Source: Paludibacter sp. 47-17 (GTDB lineage Bacteria; Bacteroidota; Bacteroidia; Bacteroidales; Paludibacteraceae). Taken from it: a stretch of 64,000 bases of DNA. Each line of letters starts with the position of its first letter. Within the stretch, counting starts at the first letter, position 1. Below are positions 28,383 to 37,409 of the stretch, piece by piece. The notes below the pieces were generated by a model. It searched no databases. It was not told the DNA's origin and saw only the letters and a program-made list of their open reading frames with translations. The stretch is from NCBI GenBank assembly GCA_001898935.1, contig MKVT01000013.1, positions 1-64,000 of the forward strand. The letters run 5' to 3'. Both the position numbers and the translations under genes were made by a program.

Positions 28383-28413
28383 CAAAGATAGAAAAAGTTT
28401 TTGGAAACCACAA
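28383..28413 (-). promoter_or_regulatory. Putative rplU promoter
   Basis: Minus strand TTG-N20-TATCTTTG. Confidence 0.7.
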
Positions 28414-28446
28414 CATTTTGTGGCCGGTTAATTGGTAATTATCAAC

Positions 28447-28486
28447 AACCCGGGGCCGGGCTACCTGTGGATACCCGGCCCGGGTT
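28447..28486 (-). terminator. GC-rich terminator-like hairpin downstream of mscS
   Basis: AACCCGGGGCCGGG...CCCGGCCCGGGTT; no strong U tract. Confidence 0.4.
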
Positions 28487-28492
28487 CACCAA

Positions 28493-30091
28493 TTAGGTAT
28501 TTCTTTTCGGGATGGTGATTTCATTCCCGTCGCGTTCGGCACGGTAATGCGGCGACATGATTTCGATACCTCTTTCGGCGAACACATCCTGAATATGCTG
28601 GTGCAATTCCGAATAAATGGGAGCTACTGCCTCTGCTGCAGCGGTATACACGTTCAGCTGGTAGGCCACATAAAAATCGTCGAGACTGGTTTGAAGTACA
28701 AAAGGCGCTTTACCGGCCAGCAGATTGCCGGTGCGGGAGGCCGATTCGAGCAATGCTGCCTGAACATCGCGCCAGGGAACATCGTAACCGATGGTGACGG
28801 TGGTATGTATAATCAACCCTTCCGATTTGGCAACTACCGAAAAATTGGTAGTATTGCCCGACAATACTGCTGAGTTGGGAATGGTGATCTCTTCATTTTT
28901 GACGGTCCGCAACCGCGTTACCAGCAACGATTTCTCGACTACGACACCTGTAACCTCCCCGATTTGAATCCGGTCGCCATCCTTGAATGGCCGCATGTAG
29001 GTGATCACCAGCCCGGCCACGATATTCGAAATAGCCGACGATGAGCCTAACGACACCAGCAATCCGAGAAAAACCGATACTCCCTGAAACACACCCGAAT
29101 CGGAACCGGGTAAATACGGGAAAATAATGATGAACATGAAGGCGTAAAGTAAGAATTTGACGATACTGAAGGTGGGCAAGGCCCAGTCTTCATGAAATCC
29201 GCTTATTTTCAACTTCCCGCTGTCGATTTCTTTAAAAATGTATTGAACAAACCGGATCAGATAATGGAATACCACGATAATTACGACAATGGTAAACAGA
29301 TTGGGCATATACTCCCATACCGATTTCATGATACCGCTGAAAGGCTTCCAGATGAATCCGAATAAAGTATCGGCCCACCCGCGCGTAAAGGGGAAAATAC
29401 TGAAAACCAGCGGCAATAACAGATAAACGAGTAATACGACGAAAAACCATTTCAGGATTTTCAGCAACCAGGAGATCACCACCAGTTCCTGGTCGGCCGT
29501 CAGAAAGGTATAATCCTTATAGGATAAGTTTTTAAGTAGTTTTTCCTTGTTGGAGGCTATTTTCAGTTCGATCCAGCCATGCGCTTTCATTATCAATCGT
29601 ATCAACAGGAAAATGCCACCTAACACCAACAGTACCAATCCGGCCCTTAACAAGGTTTTCAGCCATCCGCGATCGGCTCTGGCTTCTGCAAAAGCCACCT
29701 TCATAGCTTCCATGTATTGTCCGGCCAACTCGACATTGGTAACGCCCGTACGTGCAGCATCCTGTTCCGTGACACTCATCACGATGAGTTCGCCGCATAC
29801 GATATCCATGTACTGCCCGTTGGCCTGCAGGCTAAAATCCTCTGCTTTCGTATAATCGTTTTCGAATACTTTATGGAGCCGTGCCGAGATATTGGCAGCC
29901 CGTTCGGCAGCTCCCAGCGATGCCAGGCGATTGTAAACATAGAACAGCGTATCGGAAAACAAATGAACCGGATAACCGGTAGCCTCACTCACTTCGGCAG
30001 GCCGGGTTGGTTCTTGTTGCGCAGTCCTCTGAGCAAAAACACCTGCCGGCATCAGCCAGCCGATCAGTATCAAAAATACTATCTGTTTCAT
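28493..30091 (-). CDS. MscS-family mechanosensitive ion channel
   Basis: Signal peptide, multiple TMs, MscS pore/beta domain (SSSAISNIVAGLVITYMRPFKDGDRIQIGEVTGVV). Confidence 0.9.
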   Translation of the reverse strand: MKQIVFLILIGWLMPAGVFAQRTAQQEPTRPAEVSEATGYPVHLFSDTLFYVYNRLASLGAAERAANISARLHKVFENDYTKAEDFSLQANGQYMDIVCGELIVMSVTEQDAARTGVTNVELAGQYMEAMKVAFAEARADRGWLKTLLRAGLVLLVLGGIFLLIRLIMKAHGWIELKIASNKEKLLKNLSYKDYTFLTADQELVVISWLLKILKWFFVVLLVYLLLPLVFSIFPFTRGWADTLFGFIWKPFSGIMKSVWEYMPNLFTIVVIIVVFHYLIRFVQYIFKEIDSGKLKISGFHEDWALPTFSIVKFLLYAFMFIIIFPYLPGSDSGVFQGVSVFLGLLVSLGSSSAISNIVAGLVITYMRPFKDGDRIQIGEVTGVVVEKSLLVTRLRTVKNEEITIPNSAVLSGNTTNFSVVAKSEGLIIHTTVTIGYDVPWRDVQAALLESASRTGNLLAGKAPFVLQTSLDDFYVAYQLNVYTAAAEAVAPIYSELHQHIQDVFAERGIEIMSPHYRAERDGNEITIPKRNT

Positions 30092-30154
30092 GCACGATGA
30101 ATTTATGGTATCGTGATACAAAACTAAACAAAACTTTTTTAAAAAACGAATTTT

Positions 30155-30925
30155 TCAACTACGCAGTTGCTGTATGAGCGCTTGTACTGCCTCCGAAACG
30201 GAACAGCTGGACTGGAGTGATTTTATAAAAGCCGAGCCCACAATAGCACCCGACGAATAGCGGTTGACCATCTCAAAAGTGGCTTTATTGGAAACTCCGA
30301 ATCCTATGAGGCGCGGATTTTTCAGTTTCATCGATTCAATACGCCTGAAATATTCTTCGCGGCTATCGAACGATTGCTGAGTTCCGGTAACCGCCGCCGA
30401 TGAGACCATATAAATAAATCCATCGGTTTGTTGATCGATGATCCGTATGCGTTCGTCGGAGGTCTCCGGAGTAATTAAAAAGATAAACTTCAGGCCGAAC
30501 GCTTCCGCAATGGCTTTGTATTCCGAAAGGTAATCGTCCATCGGAAGATCGGGGATAATCATTCCGTCGACTCCTACCCGCCGGCACTCACGGCAAAAAT
30601 CGTGAAACCCGAATTGCAGGATGGGATTCAGATACCCCATCATCACCAACGGAATAGTGACGGACGATCGCATACCGGTCAACTGTTGAAACAACATCCG
30701 CAGATTCATGCCGTTTTGCAAGGCCTGGTGTCCCGACTCCTGAATTACAACGCCATCGGCCATCGGGTCGGAGAACGGGATTCCGATTTCGACCAGATCG
30801 ACGCCATTGGCCTGTAACGCATCAAGAATGGGTAATGTATCGTCGAGCTGCGGATAGCCGGCGGTGAAATACACCGACATGATGCCGGAGGGTTTATTTT
30901 TAAAAAGTTGATTAATTCTGTTCAT
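30155..30925 (-). CDS. trpA: Tryptophan synthase alpha chain
   Basis: VDLVEIGIPFSDPMADG, GFIYMVSSAAVTG. Confidence 0.96.
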   Translation of the reverse strand: MNRINQLFKNKPSGIMSVYFTAGYPQLDDTLPILDALQANGVDLVEIGIPFSDPMADGVVIQESGHQALQNGMNLRMLFQQLTGMRSSVTIPLVMMGYLNPILQFGFHDFCRECRRVGVDGMIIPDLPMDDYLSEYKAIAEAFGLKFIFLITPETSDERIRIIDQQTDGFIYMVSSAAVTGTQQSFDSREEYFRRIESMKLKNPRLIGFGVSNKATFEMVNRYSSGAIVGSAFIKSLQSSCSVSEAVQALIQQLRS

Positions 30926-30948
30926 ACCATTTTCGTTTGTTTTCTGAC

Positions 30949-31593
30949 TTACTTAGAGCTTTCCTTTTCCCCGGCTTTCAGTCCGGCTAAAAAAGTTTCA
31001 ATTTTTTTCACATCCTTACAGGCTGGCGCTATTTCAAACCTGCTGTTCAGGTCGAGTCCTGCCAGTTGAGGATGGTTGAGCGCCCGAATGATGGCCGCAT
31101 CGTCGGCACCTATGCCTCCGCCGAGCAAGAAGGGGATGGGGGCTGTATAGTGATCGAGCAGGTCCCAATCGAATTTTTTCCCCGAGCCTCCGTGTCCCGC
31201 TGTTTTGGTATCGAGCACAATAAGGTCGACGCAGCCCTGGTAGCGCTCCGGCTGTTGCAAATCGCGGGAGCTAGCCACAGAAACCGCTTTCAACACTTCC
31301 AGTCCCTGTTGTTTATAAAACGCACATTCGGCGGCGCTCTCTTGTCCGTGCAACTGAACCCCTTTCAATCCGAATTGCTTTACCTTTTCAAGCACCAGCG
31401 CCGGCTGTTCGTCGACAAACACACCGATGGTACACAGTGCTGCTAATTCGTCAAGGGGGAAATCCTCGGCAGTAGCCACATACCGGGCCGATCCGGGATA
31501 AAAAATCAATCCCAGGTAGTCGGGTTTCAGGGCAGCCACGTCCAGGATATTATCCCGTTGACGCATACCGCATATTTTAATCTTCAGCGACAT
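30949..31593 (-). CDS. trpF: Phosphoribosylanthranilate isomerase
   Basis: KIKICGMRQRDN, VQLHGQE, LLGGGIGADD. Confidence 0.95.
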   Translation of the reverse strand: MSLKIKICGMRQRDNILDVAALKPDYLGLIFYPGSARYVATAEDFPLDELAALCTIGVFVDEQPALVLEKVKQFGLKGVQLHGQESAAECAFYKQQGLEVLKAVSVASSRDLQQPERYQGCVDLIVLDTKTAGHGGSGKKFDWDLLDHYTAPIPFLLGGGIGADDAAIIRALNHPQLAGLDLNSRFEIAPACKDVKKIETFLAGLKAGEKESSK

Positions 31594-32363
31594 AGTGTTC
31601 GGATAAAGAAATTCAGCGCGGCAGCCGGATCATTTTCTTTCATGAAATTCTCCCCCATTAAAAAGCCGCGATAGCCCTTTTCCATGAGCGTTCTTACAGT
31701 TTCAACCTCCGACAATCCGCTTTCGCTGATCTTCACAAAACGATCGGGAATGAGCGGAGCCAACTCCACCGACAAGTTGGTGGATACTTCAAATGTTTTC
31801 AGGTTCCGATTGTTAACTCCCACCAAATCCACCTCGTCGCAACAATAAATCAGCTCATCCTCCGAATGGATCTCGAGCAGTACTTCGAGCCCCAACTCCC
31901 TGGCTTTTGCCGCCAATTGCCTGCATTCGGCGGGTGTAAGCGCAGCAGCAATCAGCAACACCACGTCGGCGCCGATCGCTTTTGCCTCATACAGCTGGTA
32001 TTCGTCGATCATAAAATCTTTACGCAAAACGGGACAATGCACATGCGGCCGGGCAGCGGTAAGCTCCTGCTGAACACCTCCGAAATACTTCGAATCGGTA
32101 AGAATCGATACTCCGGCGGCACCGGCAGCGCTATACCCCGAAGTCACCTCCACCACGTCGGCCTCTTCATGAATCCATCCTTTCGAGGGCGATTTTCGTT
32201 TAAACTCAGCAATAATCCCTACCGATTCGCGCAAACGGTCCTTCAACGACAAAGAGCTTCGCTGAAAATAAGGCGACGATTGCAGGTCGGCCAGGCTGAT
32301 CAGCTTTTTGCCGGCTTCCACTTCCTTCCGTTTATCGGCTATTATTTGATCTAAAATTGTCAT
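31584..32363 (-). CDS. trpC: Indole-3-glycerol phosphate synthase
   Basis: IIAEFKRKSPSKGWI, VGVNNRNLKTFEV, SESGL. Confidence 0.96.
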   Translation of the reverse strand: MTILDQIIADKRKEVEAGKKLISLADLQSSPYFQRSSLSLKDRLRESVGIIAEFKRKSPSKGWIHEEADVVEVTSGYSAAGAAGVSILTDSKYFGGVQQELTAARPHVHCPVLRKDFMIDEYQLYEAKAIGADVVLLIAAALTPAECRQLAAKARELGLEVLLEIHSEDELIYCCDEVDLVGVNNRNLKTFEVSTNLSVELAPLIPDRFVKISESGLSEVETVRTLMEKGYRGFLMGENFMKENDPAAALNFFIRTLCR

Positions 32364-32372
32364 AAGTCGATT

Positions 32373-33368
32373 TTATTGATAACATTCCAAAAATTTGACA
32401 AAGGCCTTTTTTGCCGCACCCGATTCGAGCGAAGCTTGTGCTTCGGCCCTGCACGTCTCCAACGATCGGTCCGTATTTAAAGTTTGGATGGCCACCGCAG
32501 CATTGGCCAACACCACATCGCGCTGTGCCGGAGTCGAGGTGGTATCGAGCACCTTTCTGAAAATAGCTGCAGCTTGTTCAATCGTCGCTCCGCCGTATAA
32601 ATCCTGTTGATTGAGTGGCGAATAACCCAGTTGCTCAGGACTTACAATCTGTTCGCCCTTTCGGTTGACGACGAGGGTTGCGTCGGTGAGCGAGATTTCG
32701 TCGTAACCATCGAGACTATGCACAATGGAATACCCGATCCCCAGTTGCTGGTAAATATAGGTGTACAGACGCAACATTTTCAGGTTGTATACGCCGAGGC
32801 ATTGCGATTGTGGCCGGGCCGGACTGATCAGCGGTCCCAATACATTAAAGAAGGTTCGTACTCCGAGACTTTTACGTACAGGCGCTACATTTTTCATGGC
32901 AGGATTGAAAATGGGAGCATGCAGATAAGCAAAGCCCGAAGCATCGAGCGATCGTTTCAGTACCGATTCGTTGGTCGTAAATTTCGCTCCGAAATATTCG
33001 AGTACATTCGACGATCCACTTACCGAAGTGGCAGCATAATTCCCGTGCTTTACCACCTGGTAACCGGCTCCAGCCACCACAAAGCAAGCTGCAGTCGATA
33101 TATTAAAGGTGTTTTTTTCGTCTCCGCCGGTACCAACGATATCCAGAATATTAAAATCCGAAAAATCGAGCTTCACGGCCATCGACAGTAAGGCTTCGCG
33201 AAACCCGAGAATCTCGTCGAGTTCGATACTCCGCATCAGGTATACCGAAATAAAAGCGGCAATTTGCGATTCGTTATAGTGTCCCTCGGCCATCTTTGTC
33301 ATTACCTCGTGGGCCTCGTCGCGCGTTAGCGATTGATGGTCGAACAATCTGTTTAATATATGTTTCAT
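32373..33368 (-). CDS. trpD: Anthranilate phosphoribosyltransferase
   Basis: DIVGTGGDEKNTFNIST, KHGNYAATSVSGSSNVLEYFG. Confidence 0.96.
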   Translation of the reverse strand: MKHILNRLFDHQSLTRDEAHEVMTKMAEGHYNESQIAAFISVYLMRSIELDEILGFREALLSMAVKLDFSDFNILDIVGTGGDEKNTFNISTAACFVVAGAGYQVVKHGNYAATSVSGSSNVLEYFGAKFTTNESVLKRSLDASGFAYLHAPIFNPAMKNVAPVRKSLGVRTFFNVLGPLISPARPQSQCLGVYNLKMLRLYTYIYQQLGIGYSIVHSLDGYDEISLTDATLVVNRKGEQIVSPEQLGYSPLNQQDLYGGATIEQAAAIFRKVLDTTSTPAQRDVVLANAAVAIQTLNTDRSLETCRAEAQASLESGAAKKAFVKFLECYQ

Positions 33369-33391
33369 GTATACTTGTCGGTTGTTTATCG

Positions 33392-33976
33392 TTAATTATA
33401 CGACCGGGTTTCCTGCTCCAACCACTGTTTAATCATTTGTTCTCCCAGCGGTGTGAGCACCGACTCCGGATGAAACTGAACGCCTCTTACATCGTAGGTT
33501 TTGTGGGCCAGTGCCATGATCATGCCATTTTCATCCAGGGCAGTTACCGTCAGCTCGGCAGGCAAGGTATGTGCATCAACTACCCAGGAATGGTAGCGGC
33601 CTACTTCGAGCTCGGCAGGTAATCCATCGAACAGCACATCGGGCCGAACTACCCGGACCATCGAACTGATACCGTGAAAAACCTCCGGAAGATTCAGCAG
33701 GCTACCGCCAAATGCCTCGGCAATAGCCTGTTGCCCCAGGCAAACACCTAAAATACTTTTCGTGGGCGCATAGGTGCGGATCAGGTCGAGTAAGATACCC
33801 GACCCGGAGGGTACTCCCGGACCGGGCGACAATACTATTTTATCAAAACGTTCAATATCTTCCAACGCAATCTGATCGTTGCGGTGAACCTCCAGATCGG
33901 TAACACCCAGCTTTTTCAGGGCATGTACCAAATTATAGGTAAACGAATCGTAATTATCAAATACTAATACTTTCAT
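33392..33976 (-). CDS. trpG: Anthranilate synthase glutamine amidotransferase component
   Basis: VLSPGPGVPS, LGVCLGQQAIAEAFGG, GVQFHPESVLT. Confidence 0.96.
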   Translation of the reverse strand: MKVLVFDNYDSFTYNLVHALKKLGVTDLEVHRNDQIALEDIERFDKIVLSPGPGVPSGSGILLDLIRTYAPTKSILGVCLGQQAIAEAFGGSLLNLPEVFHGISSMVRVVRPDVLFDGLPAELEVGRYHSWVVDAHTLPAELTVTALDENGMIMALAHKTYDVRGVQFHPESVLTPLGEQMIKQWLEQETRSYN

Positions 33977-34069
33977 ATTTTTATAAAGTCAAAAAAGAAA
34001 GACTTGGGATTTATTTGCCATTTCGCCGGTGGTGGATCGGATGTACTTGTTTCTCACACCGGGCGAAGT

Positions 34070-35500
34070 TCAGTTGCCGGAACGAAGCGAAGCGCTTTCC
34101 ATCGCCTTCTTCAACGCGGCCAATTTATTATTCACTTCCTGCAGTTCACTCTCTTCGTCCGATTTGGCCACAACGCCTGCACCGGCCTGGTAATACAGCG
34201 TGTTGTTTTTACTCACAAACGAACGGATGGTGATTGCCTGGTTAAAGGACCCGTCAAAACCGATGTAACCCAGGCAGCCTCCATAAGGTCCGCGGTCGTG
34301 CGGCTCGATTTCGTCGATCAGCTGCATCGCGCGTATTTTCGGAGCTCCCGACAAGGTGCCGGCCGGAAACGTATCGGCAAACAACTTGATTACTTTCGTA
34401 TCGGGCCGGAGCCGCCCGCTCACCGACGATACCAGGTGCAATACATGCGAATAATATTGAACCTCACGGAAAACATCTACTTGCACTTCTTCGGTATTCC
34501 GGCTCAAATCGTTACGCGCCAGATCCACCAGCATCACATGCTCGGCATTTTCTTTTTTATCTTCGCTCAGCTTCGCGGCCAGTGCCAGGTCTTTTTCATC
34601 ATCGCCTGTCCGGCGGAAAGTACCTGCAATCGGCTTGATATATGCCTTTTGCCTGCGCCCGTCGACCACCAGGTGCGCCTCGGGCGACGAGCCAAAGATA
34701 CGGAATTGACCGAAATTAAAATAAAACAGATAGGGCGACGGATTGACCGAGCGCAGCGTGCGGTACAACATAAAATCGTCGCCTGTAAATGCCTGCGAAA
34801 AACGTCGCGAAAGCACGATCTGAAATACATTGCCCCGGTAACACTCTTCCTTTCCCCGCCGTACCATGGCCCGGTATTGCTCATCGTCGATATCCGACTG
34901 CTCCTCTCCGACCGTAAGAAAAGGATATAATGCAATATTATTGTTCAGTAAAATCTTTTCAATAGCGGGAATATTCGTATTTTCGCCTTCGAGCAGATTC
35001 TCGAGGATCGTCATCTCGTTGTTGAAATGGTTGATGGCAATAATGTATTTGAAAAGCACATAATGCAAACCCGGCATCGAGCCCGGAACGGTTTCGCGGG
35101 CCGACAACCGCACATCTTCAAAGTATTGTACCGCCTCGTACGAAGTATAACCCAGCAATCCATTGATGATCCCCGGCTTTTCGATCTTATTGTCGATTAC
35201 AAACGACTTCAGAAAGGCATCGAACCGGTTGGCGACCGTCATTTTATCGGTCACGGGTATTTCCTGCTGGCGCCCGTCGGGATATTCCTCGGTAATTATA
35301 AACCGGTTGACAGAGATTCCGCCGATCGGATAAAAACCGATGTAGGAATAACTATTTTCTGTGCCGTGATAATCGGAACTTTCCAACAATACCGAATTGG
35401 TATATAAATCCCGTATCTTCAGATAGATGCCTACCGGAGTCTGCATATCGGCCAGCATCGATTTTGTATTGACTGTAATGCGCATATACTGATTATTCAT
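34070..35500 (-). CDS. trpE: Anthranilate synthase component I
   Basis: FQIVLSRRF, GSSPEAHL, PIAGTFRRTGDDEKD, GTLSGAPKIRAMQLIDEIE. Confidence 0.96.
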   Translation of the reverse strand: MNNQYMRITVNTKSMLADMQTPVGIYLKIRDLYTNSVLLESSDYHGTENSYSYIGFYPIGGISVNRFIITEEYPDGRQQEIPVTDKMTVANRFDAFLKSFVIDNKIEKPGIINGLLGYTSYEAVQYFEDVRLSARETVPGSMPGLHYVLFKYIIAINHFNNEMTILENLLEGENTNIPAIEKILLNNNIALYPFLTVGEEQSDIDDEQYRAMVRRGKEECYRGNVFQIVLSRRFSQAFTGDDFMLYRTLRSVNPSPYLFYFNFGQFRIFGSSPEAHLVVDGRRQKAYIKPIAGTFRRTGDDEKDLALAAKLSEDKKENAEHVMLVDLARNDLSRNTEEVQVDVFREVQYYSHVLHLVSSVSGRLRPDTKVIKLFADTFPAGTLSGAPKIRAMQLIDEIEPHDRGPYGGCLGYIGFDGSFNQAITIRSFVSKNNTLYYQAGAGVVAKSDEESELQEVNNKLAALKKAMESASLRSGN

Positions 35501-35502
35501 GG

Positions 35503-36672
35503 TTAATAATTAATCAAGGTATCCATATCCTTATCGCCCCTCCCCGACACCGTGAGCACCACCAGATCGCCGGCTCCAAAGCTTTCCTTTTTAAGCACCG
35601 CCAGGGCATGCGCCGATTCGATGGCTGGAATTATTCCTTCCAGCCGTGTCAGTTCGAACGCCGCAGTCATGGCCTCGGCATCGGTAATAGCATGAACCGA
35701 CGCCCGTCCGGTTTGATAAAAATGAGCATGTGCCGGTCCTACTCCGGGGTAGTCGAGCCCCGCCGAAATGGAATAAGGCTCGGTGATTTGTCCATCATGA
35801 TCCTGCATCAGCAAGGTTTTAAAACCATGGATAATGCCCGGCGTTCCCACATGCATGGTGGCAGCTGTTTCGCCCGTATCCACCCCTTTACCCCCTGCTT
35901 CGGCCGAAATGATCTTAACCCGCGGATCGTCGATATAATGGTAATAGGTTCCCATGGCATTACTTCCCCCTCCGACGCAGGCAATCAGGATATCGGGATA
36001 CGAACGGCCGGTTTGCTCTTCCAGCTGCCACTTGATCTCCTCACTGATTACCGACTGAAAATAGCCCACCATTTCGGGATAAGGATGCGGACCCACCGTA
36101 GAACCTATAATATAAAACGTATCGGGATTGGAACACCAGTAACGAATTGCTTCGTTGGTCGCATCTTTCAGGGTCATGTTGCCGCTGGTTACCGGCTCGA
36201 CCCGCGCACCCAGCATTCGCATTTTCTGAACATTAAGGAACTGACGTTCCACATCGGTTTTACCCATGAAAACCACGCATTCGAGCCCCATCAGGGCGCA
36301 GGCTGTTGCCGTTGCCACCCCATGCTGCCCGGCTCCCGTTTCGGCAATAATACGGGTTTTCCCCATCCGTTTTGCCAACAGGATCTGCCCCAGCGCATTG
36401 TTGATTTTATGCGAACCTGTATGATTCAGATCTTCACGCTTCAGGTAAATACGGGCACCGTAGGTTTGCGACAAACGGCCGGCATAGTACAGGGGCGAAG
36501 GCCTGCCCACGTACTGCTTCAGCAAATAAGCGTATTCCTTTTGGAAAGATTCATCTTCACGAGCTGCATAAAATGCCTTTTTCAGGCTTTCGACGTTTCC
36601 GTGCAAAATTTCAGGGATGTAAGCGCCTCCAAATACGCCGTAAAACCCCTTCTCATCCGGTTGATTATTCAT
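35503..36672 (-). CDS. trpB: Tryptophan synthase beta chain
   Basis: KREDLNHTGSHKINNALGQ, ETGAGQHGVATA, GGGSNAMG. Confidence 0.97.
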   Translation of the reverse strand: MNNQPDEKGFYGVFGGAYIPEILHGNVESLKKAFYAAREDESFQKEYAYLLKQYVGRPSPLYYAGRLSQTYGARIYLKREDLNHTGSHKINNALGQILLAKRMGKTRIIAETGAGQHGVATATACALMGLECVVFMGKTDVERQFLNVQKMRMLGARVEPVTSGNMTLKDATNEAIRYWCSNPDTFYIIGSTVGPHPYPEMVGYFQSVISEEIKWQLEEQTGRSYPDILIACVGGGSNAMGTYYHYIDDPRVKIISAEAGGKGVDTGETAATMHVGTPGIIHGFKTLLMQDHDGQITEPYSISAGLDYPGVGPAHAHFYQTGRASVHAITDAEAMTAAFELTRLEGIIPAIESAHALAVLKKESFGAGDLVVLTVSGRGDKDMDTLINY

Positions 36673-36690
36673 ATTGTAAAAATTTAAAAA

Positions 36691-36733
36691 CTAAAAAAGG
36701 GCCTGTCGTGAGTTCCGACAAGCCCTTTTTTAT
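36691..36733 (-). terminator. trp attenuator terminator
   Basis: Minus strand AAAAAAGGGCTTGTCG-GAACTCA-CGACAGGCCCTTTTTT: 16-nt arms, 15 Watson-Crick plus one G-U pair, and a U tract, ending about 20 nt before trpB. Confidence 0.85.
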
Positions 36734-36766
36734 CTTTTATAACCGCTCAGATAGACAATAGCTGCT

Positions 36767-36835
36767 TCACCCACAAAAATTACTTTGCAAGTGCCACCAC
36801 CAATTGTTAGCTGTACGATTAACTTTCATATTCAT
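36767..36835 (-). CDS. trpL: trp operon leader peptide, 22 aa with three consecutive Trp codons
   Basis: Minus strand ATG AAT ATG AAA GTT AAT CGT ACA GCT AAC AAT TGG TGG TGG CAC TTG CAA AGT AAT TTT TGT GGG TGA (MNMKVNRTANNWWWHLQSNFCG*). Confidence 0.88.
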   Translation of the reverse strand: MNMKVNRTANNWWWHLQSNFCG

Positions 36836-36848
36836 TATTTTTCGGGGT

Positions 36849-36879
36849 CAAAGATAAGAATGTATTTTCAAACTCACAA
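36849..36879 (-). promoter_or_regulatory. Putative trp operon promoter
   Basis: Minus strand TTG-N20-TATCTTTG, immediately upstream of the leader ORF. Confidence 0.7.
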
Positions 36880-36892
36880 TATTTCTGCGAAA

Positions 36893-37408
36893 TTATTTGC
36901 AAAAATAAATATAGAAGCATTCTTCATCCACCTGATCCACCCAGTGCCGGGCATTCAGACTGGCTGCTTTTTCGATGAGCGGAGCAGGCAGAAAAGGTGC
37001 AATCATCGAGTAAATCTCGCCTTCTTTCAATGCTTTCACATCGGCCAACACCTGGTTCACAGGATGTTCGCCCGCTTCCAGCATTTCACGCACATCGAAG
37101 GTACGTACCACTTTATCCTCACTGAACCACGAAGGTTGCACCGTTACAAATCCTGTATCCTGAATCGCTTCCATTTTTTCCTGTCCGACCGCTTTACGCA
37201 GTAAATTTATTAATTCTTCTGTTTTGATATTGCCGATGGGCGCTGCCTGCTGCAGGGTGGTAATTTTGGCTACCGTATTGCGAAGCACCGGATTTTTCAG
37301 CTTGTTGAAAGTCGGTATCGTGGCAATCAGCAACTCCTCGAGCTCTGGGTAAGCTGCCAACAGATCGTACACCTTTGTTTTCGGGGTGATAATCAATTTT
37401 GTTTCCAT
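36893..37408 (-). CDS. DUF1858/DUF2249-type protein
   Basis: METKLIITPKTKVYDLLAAYPELEELLIATIPTFNKLKNPVLRNTVAKITTLQQAA (DUF1858-like) plus C-terminal DUF2249-like segment; ATG at 37408. Confidence 0.75.
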   Translation of the reverse strand: METKLIITPKTKVYDLLAAYPELEELLIATIPTFNKLKNPVLRNTVAKITTLQQAAPIGNIKTEELINLLRKAVGQEKMEAIQDTGFVTVQPSWFSEDKVVRTFDVREMLEAGEHPVNQVLADVKALKEGEIYSMIAPFLPAPLIEKAASLNARHWVDQVDEECFYIYFCK

Positions 37409-37409
37409 C

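Noticed and set aside
34004-34930. 308-aa + strand ORF
   Set aside because: Antisense shadow of trpE.
35608-36687. 359-aa + strand ORF
   Set aside because: Antisense shadow of trpB and its leader.
36785-37204. 139-aa + strand ORF across the trp leader region
   Set aside because: Overlaps the trp leader, promoter and the 3' part of the DUF1858 gene on the opposite strand; composition not protein-like.
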